Source: Methanosarcinales archaeon (GTDB lineage Archaea; Halobacteriota; Syntropharchaeia; Alkanophagales; Methanospirareceae). From it: a stretch of 7,770 bases of DNA. The stretch spans positions 1 through 7,770 of the forward strand of contig JAODGV010000104.1 of the NCBI GenBank assembly GCA_025464425.1, in the 5' to 3' direction. A program made the position numbers and the translations under genes. This document shows, piece after piece, positions 1 through 6,239 of the stretch (within the stretch, counting starts at the first letter, position 1; the number at the start of each line of letters is the position of its first letter). Under the pieces are notes generated by a model. That model did not search any database, was not told the DNA's origin, and saw nothing but the letters and a program-made list of their open reading frames with translations.

Positions 1-1079
1 GCTCTCTTGCCAATATTTGACCATATCAAGCCTATTTCCGTATAGTCCGTTGCTACCCCTGCCATTAAGAATACAAATGAGTTACCAAATGCTCCTGTCT
101 GCCTGAAAATTTCAAAAGCCAGGGGCGCTGTACCCTCTGAACAAACCTCTATAATGGTTGCTAAAACCAGTGTTACAACCAGACCAGAAAAAGTCGCTCC
201 CATATAATTTATAAAAAATTCCTGCGGGATATATGCTCTGGCAGCGGATGCCAAAAACATCCCGAGCAATATCCACCATAAAATCATCTTTGCAAGTGCC
301 CATGAGCCCCTCAAAACACCAGTCGCATCCTTCTTCATGCTTTCTATGCTAAACTCATATCCTTTCAATCTTCTCATAATGTCATCCAGGATTGAGAAAT
401 CTTCATCTATCCGGGCACTGTGATTTTTGCATTCTATTGAACCTCTCCTGTCCAATAGCTGGTAAATTAATCCGGTAATTATAGCAATGATAATCGCAGA
501 TCCAACAAAAAGTAGCGCCTTTATGCCAAAGAACCCGAATAATATGATCGTGATTGGCAAGTTAGCCCAGGGCGACGCTAAAAGGAAAGCGATAACCGCA
601 GGAGTGGAGGCACCCTTTCTATAAAGTTCCATCGCTATGGCAAGAATTCCATGTGAGCAAGCAGATGCTAAAAAGCCCAGCCCAACAGAGTAAAAAATTG
701 TTTTCTTCTTATGTTGAGCTAAATATCTTGAGATGTATTCATTGGGAATAAAATGATCAATAAATCCACCAAGGAGCAGACCAATGATTATAGCCAGCCA
801 GATCATCCCGACATAATCATAAAAAGAAAAAATCAAATCGTTGAGTATTGTTATGCCAGAATAATCGAGGATAAAATGAAGGGCTTGAATTATACCCAGG
901 CAAAAAATGATCAGGAAAATTCTCTCCCTGTACCACTTTTTAGGCTCTGCGGCACAGACATGACATTTCTCTTTTTTAAGCAATTCCTCGTATTTCCTGA
1001 TACATGCTTCGCTGCAAAAATAGTGGTCATAAGCCTTTATTGTGCCCTGCATCCCACAAATTGGGTCTCTTTTATCCAT
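1..1079 (-). CDS. YraQ/SO_0444-like permease with N-terminal cysteine-rich (YHS/TRASH-like) metal domain, C-terminus cut off by window
   Basis: Reading from ATG at 1079 to the window edge gives 359 residues with no stop. Residues 1-45 are cysteine-rich and resemble a shortened YHS/TRASH metal-binding segment: DPICGM at 5-10, FCSEAC at 21-26 and CHVC at 39-42. About eight hydrophobic segments follow, roughly at 53-75, 90-108, 127-150, 160-180, 183-208, 262-285, 295-312 and 328-345. A charged loop (about 210-258) splits the membrane part into halves, each carrying a matching motif: CSHG at 141-144 and CSEG at 313-316, both followed by a similar helix. That two-fold pattern fits the PF03773 permease family, which includes ArsP and Cu/Zn efflux members. 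I infer a plasma-membrane exporter of a metal or metalloid; the substrate is not visible. The start is supported by AAGGA (plus 1085-1089) five bases upstream and an in-frame stop beyond it. G+C is lower than in neighbouring genes. Confidence 0.85.
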   Translation of the reverse strand, partial: MDKRDPICGMQGTIKAYDHYFCSEACIRKYEELLKKEKCHVCAAEPKKWYRERIFLIIFCLGIIQALHFILDYSGITILNDLIFSFYDYVGMIWLAIIIGLLLGGFIDHFIPNEYISRYLAQHKKKTIFYSVGLGFLASACSHGILAIAMELYRKGASTPAVIAFLLASPWANLPITIILFGFFGIKALLFVGSAIIIAIITGLIYQLLDRRGSIECKNHSARIDEDFSILDDIMRRLKGYEFSIESMKKDATGVLRGSWALAKMILWWILLGMFLASAARAYIPQEFFINYMGATFSGLVVTLVLATIIEVCSEGTAPLAFEIFRQTGAFGNSFVFLMAGVATDYTEIGLIWSNIGKR

Positions 1080-1158
1080 ACGATTCCTTATAGATTCAGG
1101 TATTTTTATTTATTTTTATTTTTATTTTGCCTCTTCGCAAATGTGGGTAAGTGATAAT
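1080..1158. promoter_or_regulatory. AT-rich divergent promoter region between permease and ATP-grasp gene
   Basis: This 79-base gap lies between two divergent starts. Bases 1101-1128 are almost pure T with scattered A on the plus strand and include an exact 10-base tandem repeat, TATTTTTATT (1101-1110 and 1111-1120). On the minus strand the tract reads as A-rich TATA-like DNA, so it could serve both genes, but I cannot fix one TATA box. Bases 1085-1089 are the reverse complement of AAGGA, a Shine-Dalgarno site for the permease. AGTGAT at 1150-1155 is a weak Shine-Dalgarno match just before the ATP-grasp ATG at 1159. Promoter function is inferred from position and composition. Confidence 0.5.
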
Positions 1159-2136
1159 ATGAGCGAGAGGGCAGATAAAGATAAAGAAGGGAAGCTTATG
1201 AATCTTAGCGGGCTCTGGCACTCTCAGGTTGTGAATGACTCTTGTGACTCTTATAAGAATTGCAGGATAGGGGTTGTTCTGACCGCACCTGAGGACTGGA
1301 CTGCAGCCGCATTCATGAAGAGTATAAGGGATAGGTGTGCAGAGGCTATTCCGCTCGATCTATCGCGTGTGAGCGTTTCTATAACCGATACGGGGCTGTC
1401 ATGGCTATATGAAGCTGCAAACCTTTACGATCTGGACGGTCTCATCGTCCGTGATGTGGGCATGAGCAATTCGTTAGAGCTGATCTCTGCAAAGTTCGAT
1501 TTGATACGCCAATTTGAGCGTAATATGAGGGTTATGAATACTTCAATTGCTATTCAGAACGCGGCAAACAAGTTCTTATCGCTCGTGTTATTCCACAAAG
1601 CGCATCTGCCTGTGCCTCGCACGGTGGTAACAACACGTCTGGAGGTTGCAAAACGAGCAATTGCGGATTTCCAGTCGGTGGTATTGAAACCAATGTTCGG
1701 CAGCCAGGGTAAGGGGATAATCAAACTTGAAGAGCCCGACGATAACAAACTCTCAGCTCTATTAAAAGAGCGGGGTGTGCTATATCTCCAGGAGTTCATA
1801 CCCAATCCAGGTCGTGACATACGAGTGTTTGTCGTCGCGGATGAGGCGGTGGGCGCTATTTATCGCGTCTCACCTCATGGGTCTTTCGTATCCAACCTCA
1901 GCCAGGGTGGACGTCCACGTAGATGCGAGCTGACCGATGAGCTGAGTGAGCTTGCGATACGCGCTACGAAGGCAATAGGCGCGGATTTCGCGGGCGTTGA
2001 CATTATAGAGGGCTCTGATAGTCTCTACCTGCTTGAGATAAACGCAACACCTTCCGGTCGTGGCATAAAATTAGCCTGTGGTATTGATGTCACCGTTAAG
2101 ATTGTGGACCTGTTATTCGCGCAATTGAAGCGCTAA
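1159..2136 (+). CDS. RimK-family ATP-grasp ligase, probable cofactor alpha-L-glutamate ligase (MptN/CofF-like)
   Basis: The 325-residue product has the RimK/MptN/CofF ATP-grasp layout. A Rossmann-like N-terminal part starts at about CRIGVV (35-40). NKFLSL (137-142) and LPVPRT (150-155) lead into the nucleotide-binding region: K177 with the glycine loop GSQGKG (181-186), YLQEFI (209-214) and GRDIRVFVV (218-226). The metal-site residues expected of the fold are D281 in DFAGVDII and E293 and N295 in LLEINATPSGRG. Family members use ATP to form an acyl-phosphate and join an amino acid, usually L-glutamate, to a carboxylate. MptN does this on tetrahydromethanopterin and CofF on the F420 tail. I cannot tell these apart here, nor exclude a peptide or protein substrate. 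ATG 1141 and ATG 1198 are alternative starts; the 35 or so residues before the core look non-conserved. A radical SAM gene follows about 20 bases downstream. Confidence 0.83.
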   Translation: MSERADKDKEGKLMNLSGLWHSQVVNDSCDSYKNCRIGVVLTAPEDWTAAAFMKSIRDRCAEAIPLDLSRVSVSITDTGLSWLYEAANLYDLDGLIVRDVGMSNSLELISAKFDLIRQFERNMRVMNTSIAIQNAANKFLSLVLFHKAHLPVPRTVVTTRLEVAKRAIADFQSVVLKPMFGSQGKGIIKLEEPDDNKLSALLKERGVLYLQEFIPNPGRDIRVFVVADEAVGAIYRVSPHGSFVSNLSQGGRPRRCELTDELSELAIRATKAIGADFAGVDIIEGSDSLYLLEINATPSGRGIKLACGIDVTVKIVDLLFAQLKR

Positions 2137-2155
2137 GCTAAATTAAAAAGTGGTG

Positions 2156-3184
2156 ATGGACTGCACGCTCGTGAAGCATGGATTTGAACCCGGGAGCTGT
2201 CAGGTATTCGATTTCGCAACAGGAAGAAGTGGCAGAGCATGCGAAATTACGCTCCGGTATAGAGATGGTGTCCCATACAGGCTTATCAGTTCCATTATTC
2301 TATCAAGACCGGAGCATTACCTCTCCATCTACCAGTCGGGCTGCAACTTCGACTGTAAGAAATGCCATTCCTGGCGATTCACGCAGAACGCTGCGGGTGA
2401 ATGGCTCTCACCGGAAGACATAGCAGCGGAAGTGGCGCGATACATGACGTGTAATAAAATAACATTTGTGAGTCGAGAACACGCTACGAGCTGGCATGCC
2501 CACGAACTCTGCAAATCCTGTGGCAGTTGCATCCTGAGAGGAGTCAGAAGCGAAGCATGCCCGGGTATACTCACCACTGATAAGATCGTATACAGTGAGC
2601 AGGGCTGGGGACCCGCCCGCAACATAGTGTCTTTCACCGGTGGTGACCTCTTATGCCAGCCGGATTTCTATGTCAGGGCAGCTGAGAAGATTAAAGAGCG
2701 GAATAGCCGCATATGGATACTCATGGAGACAAACGGCTATGGACTCACATCTGCTAATCTGGACATGTATCAGCAGGCGGGTATAGATTCTTTCTGGCTT
2801 GATATCAAGGCGTTTGATGATAGAGTACATCGCAGGCTAACCGGCGTATCAAACACACGAATTTTGAAGCTGCCCGCGGAGCTAAGGGATCGTGGATTCA
2901 CACTTGAGATATCATCTCTCTTCATACCCGGCTGGGTTGAGACAGATCAGATAGCGCAGATCGCCCATCTCGTTGCTTCCGTTGACGAGGGCATACCTCT
3001 CACCATTCTCGCTTTCTTCCCGGAGTACAGAATGATGGACGTCCCGATACCCAGTTTGAGACAGATGATAGAAGCTTATACTGCTGCGAAGGATGCGGGA
3101 TTGCGTAATATAGCTTTGGGTAATATACACCTGTTTGTGCATACGCGAGCGGAATATGAGCTATTGAAGGAAGTAACACGATAA
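2156..3184 (+). CDS. Radical SAM protein, PflA/glycyl-radical-activase-like, with an auxiliary four-cysteine motif
   Basis: The 342-residue product has the canonical CX3CX2C cluster motif (C63, C67, C70; CNFDCKKCH) that holds the SAM-cleaving [4Fe-4S] centre. Further radical SAM elements are TGGDLL (161-166) at the place of the usual GGE motif, ETNG (191-194) and LDIKAFDDRVHRRLTGVSN (215-233), a signature shared with pyruvate formate-lyase activase-like proteins; IPGW (257-260) follows. Between the first and second elements lies C119-X2-C122-X2-C125-X9-C135, a likely second iron-sulfur site as in many activases. No glycyl radical enzyme or precursor peptide lies nearby, so the substrate is unknown. 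GTG 2150, GTG 2153 and GTG 2171 are alternative starts; GGTGAT overlaps the ATG chosen. The gene probably shares a transcript with the ATP-grasp gene. Its last 24 bases overlap the end of the opposing pssA. Confidence 0.85.
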   Translation: MDCTLVKHGFEPGSCQVFDFATGRSGRACEITLRYRDGVPYRLISSIILSRPEHYLSIYQSGCNFDCKKCHSWRFTQNAAGEWLSPEDIAAEVARYMTCNKITFVSREHATSWHAHELCKSCGSCILRGVRSEACPGILTTDKIVYSEQGWGPARNIVSFTGGDLLCQPDFYVRAAEKIKERNSRIWILMETNGYGLTSANLDMYQQAGIDSFWLDIKAFDDRVHRRLTGVSNTRILKLPAELRDRGFTLEISSLFIPGWVETDQIAQIAHLVASVDEGIPLTILAFFPEYRMMDVPIPSLRQMIEAYTAAKDAGLRNIALGNIHLFVHTRAEYELLKEVTR

Positions 3185-3862
3185 CAACGGACTGAAAAGG
3201 TATAGTGTGGACAATCCAGCGAGTATAGCCACGGGATAAATAATCAGTGTGGAATGCAGCAGGTATAATGGTATAATAGCGAAGAAGAGACAGCCAATTG
3301 GTATTCCCAGCCTTAAATCCCTGATATTCCCGTATCGCAGCCGACTGACCATCAGAACACATAAAACCGCCATGAATAAGGGCAGTAATAGCGAAGAGTT
3401 CAATTGCAGTTCAAGTGCGAGTAGCATGAAAGAAGAGAGGCATACCGCACTGCCTGTTATCGGTAAACCCACAAATCCATCGCCCATCGTCGCCGTCGCA
3501 TCGAATCTCGCGAGTCTCAACATCCCGCAGACCATGTATGCACTGCATACTGCGGCAATAAACGTGCCGTTCTGGAGTGCAAAAGCGATAACCGCGGGTG
3601 CAGTACCGAAAGAGAGCATATCAGCGAGCGAATCGAGGTATCGCCCTATCGGTGAGCTCTCTATCTTCCTCGCGATCATGCCGTCCATGCCATCAATAAC
3701 GGCAGCGGAAAGTATAGCCACAAGCGCACCCTCTGTACCGCTGCCTGCGAGTACAATCAATATGGCATAAAATCCAAATATGCCATTGCAGATCGTTAAT
3801 AGATCAGGTAATTTAATCAGTTTCAGGATACTCTCAGACTTCAAATCTACTGTTGTGCGCAT
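3161..3862 (-). CDS. pssA: CDP-alcohol phosphatidyltransferase, probable archaetidylserine synthase (PssA-like)
   Basis: This 233-residue membrane protein carries the CDP-alcohol phosphotransferase signature: D57, D60-G61, A64-R65, G73, D77 and D81 (DGMDGMIAR, then GRYLDSLAD). Here seven residues separate AR from the glycine, where the B. subtilis PssA pattern I recall has eight. RLARF (116-120) and FVGLPITGSA (130-139) are further PssA-type motifs, and about six hydrophobic helices surround the site. In archaea the expected reaction is CDP-archaeol plus L-serine giving archaetidylserine plus CMP, in the cytoplasmic membrane. I chose ATG 3862 because it lies 2 bases past the stop of the pilin-like gene and puts the first helix near the N-terminus; an upstream ATG at 3907 would overlap that gene by 43 bases. 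Archaetidylinositol-phosphate or glycerol-type synthesis is a less likely alternative. No decarboxylase partner is in view. Confidence 0.85.
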   Translation of the reverse strand: MRTTVDLKSESILKLIKLPDLLTICNGIFGFYAILIVLAGSGTEGALVAILSAAVIDGMDGMIARKIESSPIGRYLDSLADMLSFGTAPAVIAFALQNGTFIAAVCSAYMVCGMLRLARFDATATMGDGFVGLPITGSAVCLSSFMLLALELQLNSSLLLPLFMAVLCVLMVSRLRYGNIRDLRLGIPIGCLFFAIIPLYLLHSTLIIYPVAILAGLSTLYLFSPLLSCYFLQ

Positions 3863-3864
3863 TT

Positions 3865-6126
3865 CTATTTCACTATCTCTATCCTCGCATCTGATTTCTT
3901 CAACCACAGGTTCACCGGCTTCGATTCATTACCATAGAATACCACCTGCAGAGTATTTCCGGTTTTGTCAGTGTAGAAGTCCCCGGCGTCTGTGCCGTAA
4001 TCCAGCCCCGCTTCTTCACAGCTCTTGATGAACCATCTTTCCCATACGTCGGGATACTCAGTAGTGATATTAAATGTGAGATTGAGGAAATTCAAGCCAC
4101 CGGTGACCAGATCAGCGTCCTGATAATAAGCTTTTACAGTGGAGCCGAACGCGCCACAGATCGAAGATCCACTGCCGGTTAAGTCAATCGCAGTGATTTT
4201 GAGTGATGTGTTCCCATGTTCATCCGTGGTGATAGAGAAAGGAGGGGATAAGTGCATGAACCCGCCCTCAGTCTGTTTCTTTATGATCGCACCATGTTCA
4301 TAGATGAGTTTATAATTAGGGAGATAGAGATAAGAGCTATCGAACTCAATCTTTCCGGATGCGTTCACGAGCACCGGCTTGCTGTAATTGTAGCTAATGT
4401 TCACGGAATGAAGAACTGGCGTTCTTGCAGGCATAAAAGTCGCGAATTCTGCTCGCCACTGGATGTACCGATGCCCGTCAGATACAGAAGCCAGCTCAGA
4501 GATGTCCTGCCCGTTAGTTACCTCAGGGCAATCTTCCCATGGCATCGCATCCATCATGCCGGGATTCATGGACGTTCGCACTTTCATGACGATGTTCGTT
4601 CCCGTGGGAACGGTCGCATTCCATGTGATATTGCCATACCTGACCAGCGTGGTGTTGACATCATGCCCAGCGTGCCCTTCGACAGCAGTGACGTTAGAAA
4701 CGAGCCATCCAGAGGAATAATGGGGAATGATGGTGGTGAATGGCAGAGAGCTTTTGATAGCAGTTCCGGGACCGGCAGGGGCATCACCATCCTCTCCATT
4801 ATCACCCCACCAGCCAGAACCTTTACCACCTTCTCCACCACTTCCACTGCTTACATCAGTATAATTATTGATATCTCCCGGGTCAGAGCTATCATAAAAT
4901 ACTTTAATTCTCCCTCCTGCGCCACCACCACCTCCGCCGCCACCATATCCATAAATAGGTCCTCCACCATAGGTGTCGCCACCATCACCACCGTTGCCAC
5001 CCACGGCGTAGAGCATGCCTGAGATATTCACAGTATCGCCTTTTATTATAATGCAACCTCCGCTACCACCGCCACCACCGCCACCACCCCTTAAAAATAA
5101 CGTATTTCCATCTTCTCCATCTGTACCGTTAGCGGAGACAATTCCGCTGATGTCAATAGTAGAAGCTTCTAACCAGATGTAGCCTCCACCGTTCCCACCA
5201 GAGCCTCCTGATCCTATTATTATTGTACCGCCATAACTCCATCCATTTCCACCACCACCGCCACCAGAACCCATCTCAGCACTCAGGCTGGCTGCGTCAC
5301 CATACGATGTGCCGCCAGAACCTGCTCCATCACCACCGCCCCTATTTCCACCATCACCACCATCAACTCCATAACCTCCTCCACCGCCACCAGAACCCTG
5401 ATCAGCACCTCCACCATATCCATCGCCAGAACCATCAACTTCTGAAGAGCCCCCGGGCCATCCTTCGCCATCCGCGGTTAATTTTGAACCAGCGTCAATG
5501 ATAATGCTCTTAGCATGTATTTTCAGCATGCCGCCCTTAACTATTACCGTGGTATTGTTGGTAAGCTTGAACTCGTCAAAGGAATATTCACCTGCAAGAT
5601 ATTCTGTTCCACCGGTAAAAATCTTATCCTCTTCCTTCTCCAGTTCCAGCCTCGCGCCTGAAGGCGTAACATTCACGTTGTTACTATCGTATTTCGCATA
5701 TTCAGAGAAATTGTAAGGATTATCAGTGGAGGAAGAAGAACTCCACCGGGAATTGCCGTATACAGAAGCTGTCTCTCCGGGTGCGCAGGCTATGCATTCA
5801 AACGTTTCATTATCCGGGTCGAAACTGAGCATCCCGCCGGAGCTGAAGATGCCGATAATCGGGGCGCTTTCGGGTCGCATTCCGATAGGCGTAGCAGTTG
5901 ATATGGTAGAATCTTCGATAAGTATTGCCATGTCAATATTAGAGCTGAGCTTTGCGAAGTCGTGCGGCACTTTGGCTGCGTGCTCGGCTTCGAAATCTTT
6001 CGTCCATTTCGGGATCTGGTATGATAGGTAAATGGAAGTTGCGGACAGAATAATAGCAATGATTAAGATTACACCCAGCACTTCGGACACAGCACGGTCG
6101 TCCCGCAGAAATCTCCCCTTCTGCAT
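3865..6126 (-). CDS. Large type IV pilin-like surface protein with glycine-rich beta-repeat insertion
   Basis: The 753-residue product begins with an archaeal type IV prepilin N-terminus (PF07790-like): short basic leader, DDRA at 9-12, then VSEVLGVILIIAIILSA (13-29), with likely prepilin-peptidase cleavage after A12. Residues 40-185 form a pilin-type ectodomain start. Residues 187-410 contain modules of the form GGxIxIxAxTIxIxGxIxAxG (about 197-226, 310-340, 352-383 and a partial at 402-412) separated by glycine tracts, including two runs of eight glycines (347-354 and 395-402). Residues 221-450 are about 41 % glycine (94 of 230 by hand count). Residues 470-582 resemble a beta domain common in secreted archaeal and bacterial proteins (TWNATVPTGT, then RYIQWRAEF). 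Residues 583-753 resemble the distal part of archaeal pilin-like proteins. Nineteen N-X-S/T sequons and six cysteines suit an exported glycoprotein. Adhesion or a fibre role is inferred. pssA follows after 2 bases. Confidence 0.85.
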   Translation of the reverse strand: MQKGRFLRDDRAVSEVLGVILIIAIILSATSIYLSYQIPKWTKDFEAEHAAKVPHDFAKLSSNIDMAILIEDSTISTATPIGMRPESAPIIGIFSSGGMLSFDPDNETFECIACAPGETASVYGNSRWSSSSSTDNPYNFSEYAKYDSNNVNVTPSGARLELEKEEDKIFTGGTEYLAGEYSFDEFKLTNNTTVIVKGGMLKIHAKSIIIDAGSKLTADGEGWPGGSSEVDGSGDGYGGGADQGSGGGGGGYGVDGGDGGNRGGGDGAGSGGTSYGDAASLSAEMGSGGGGGGNGWSYGGTIIIGSGGSGGNGGGYIWLEASTIDISGIVSANGTDGEDGNTLFLRGGGGGGGGSGGCIIIKGDTVNISGMLYAVGGNGGDGGDTYGGGPIYGYGGGGGGGGAGGRIKVFYDSSDPGDINNYTDVSSGSGGEGGKGSGWWGDNGEDGDAPAGPGTAIKSSLPFTTIIPHYSSGWLVSNVTAVEGHAGHDVNTTLVRYGNITWNATVPTGTNIVMKVRTSMNPGMMDAMPWEDCPEVTNGQDISELASVSDGHRYIQWRAEFATFMPARTPVLHSVNISYNYSKPVLVNASGKIEFDSSYLYLPNYKLIYEHGAIIKKQTEGGFMHLSPPFSITTDEHGNTSLKITAIDLTGSGSSICGAFGSTVKAYYQDADLVTGGLNFLNLTFNITTEYPDVWERWFIKSCEEAGLDYGTDAGDFYTDKTGNTLQVVFYGNESKPVNLWLKKSDARIEIVK
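4776..5470 (-). repeat. Low-complexity GGN-codon region encoding the glycine-rich segment
   Basis: On the plus strand this stretch appears as repeated CCA/CCG/CCT triplets; on the coding minus strand they are glycine codons. It covers roughly residues 220-450 of the pilin-like protein. Examples are the codon run GGT GGT GGC twice followed by GGT GGT, giving eight glycines (plus about 5064-5088), and an 18-base exact direct repeat CCACCGCCACCAGAACCC at 5255-5272 and 5381-5398 encoding the same glycine-serine turn. Most glycine tracts mix GGT, GGC and GGA codons, so protein-level selection seems to maintain them rather than recent triplet slippage. Boundaries are approximate. Confidence 0.7.
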
Positions 6127-6239
6127 TATTCGTTAATATATCAAATATTACCCCTTTATTTCGCATATAAATAGTTTACGATGCCTGATGCTGAATCTTG
6201 AGGTGCAATTATAGAATTAATAATCACTTTATTCTTAAC
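6127..6239. promoter_or_regulatory. Divergent promoter region between pilin-like gene and pyrB
   Basis: This 113-base AT-rich gap separates two divergent starts. CATATAAATAG at 6164-6174 reads as a TATA box on the plus strand and, reversed, as CTATTTATATG on the minus strand, so one element could serve both genes. With the usual archaeal spacing of about 25 bases, pyrB transcription would start near 6195 (leader of about 45 bases) and the pilin-like gene near 6143 (leader of about 17 bases). GAGGTG at 6200-6205 resembles a Shine-Dalgarno site but lies 34 bases from the pyrB ATG. Near 6133-6151 an inverted repeat (TAATAT-N5-ATATTA) sits just before the pilin-like start. Transcription starts and function are inferred. 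Confidence 0.5.

Noticed and set aside
112..303. Minus-strand open frame of 63 codons
   Set aside because: It is an alternative frame within the permease, which reads through this region in another minus frame with good membrane-protein features.
753..1154. Plus-strand open frame of 133 codons
   Set aside because: It lies antisense to the permease, whose frame has clear family motifs; the product has no recognisable features.
1042..1158. N-terminal extension of the ATP-grasp protein from ATG 1042
   Set aside because: It would translate the T-rich promoter tract into an aromatic-rich stretch (FIYFYFYF) unlike any RimK-family N-terminus, and it overlaps the start of the divergent permease.
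1159..3184. RiPP biosynthetic cluster
   Set aside because: ATP-grasp and radical SAM enzymes can occur in such clusters, but no precursor peptide, leader-binding domain, protease or exporter of that type was seen next to them.
3249..3770. Plus-strand open frame of 173 codons
   Set aside because: It is antisense to pssA, whose CDP-alcohol phosphotransferase signature is complete.
4252..5022. Plus-strand open frame of 256 codons
   Set aside because: It is antisense to the pilin-like gene. Length arises from the low stop-codon content of the glycine-codon repeats, and the predicted protein is low-complexity without motifs.
4776..5470. Possible CRISPR array or satellite because of recurring short motifs
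   Set aside because: Repeats are irregular, in phase with codons, and have no constant spacer length; they encode the glycine-rich protein region.
5223..5501. Plus-strand histidine-rich open frame suggesting a metal-binding peptide
   Set aside because: The histidines come from CAC/CAT triplets that are the complement of glycine-codon repeats read out of phase; there is no start-site support.
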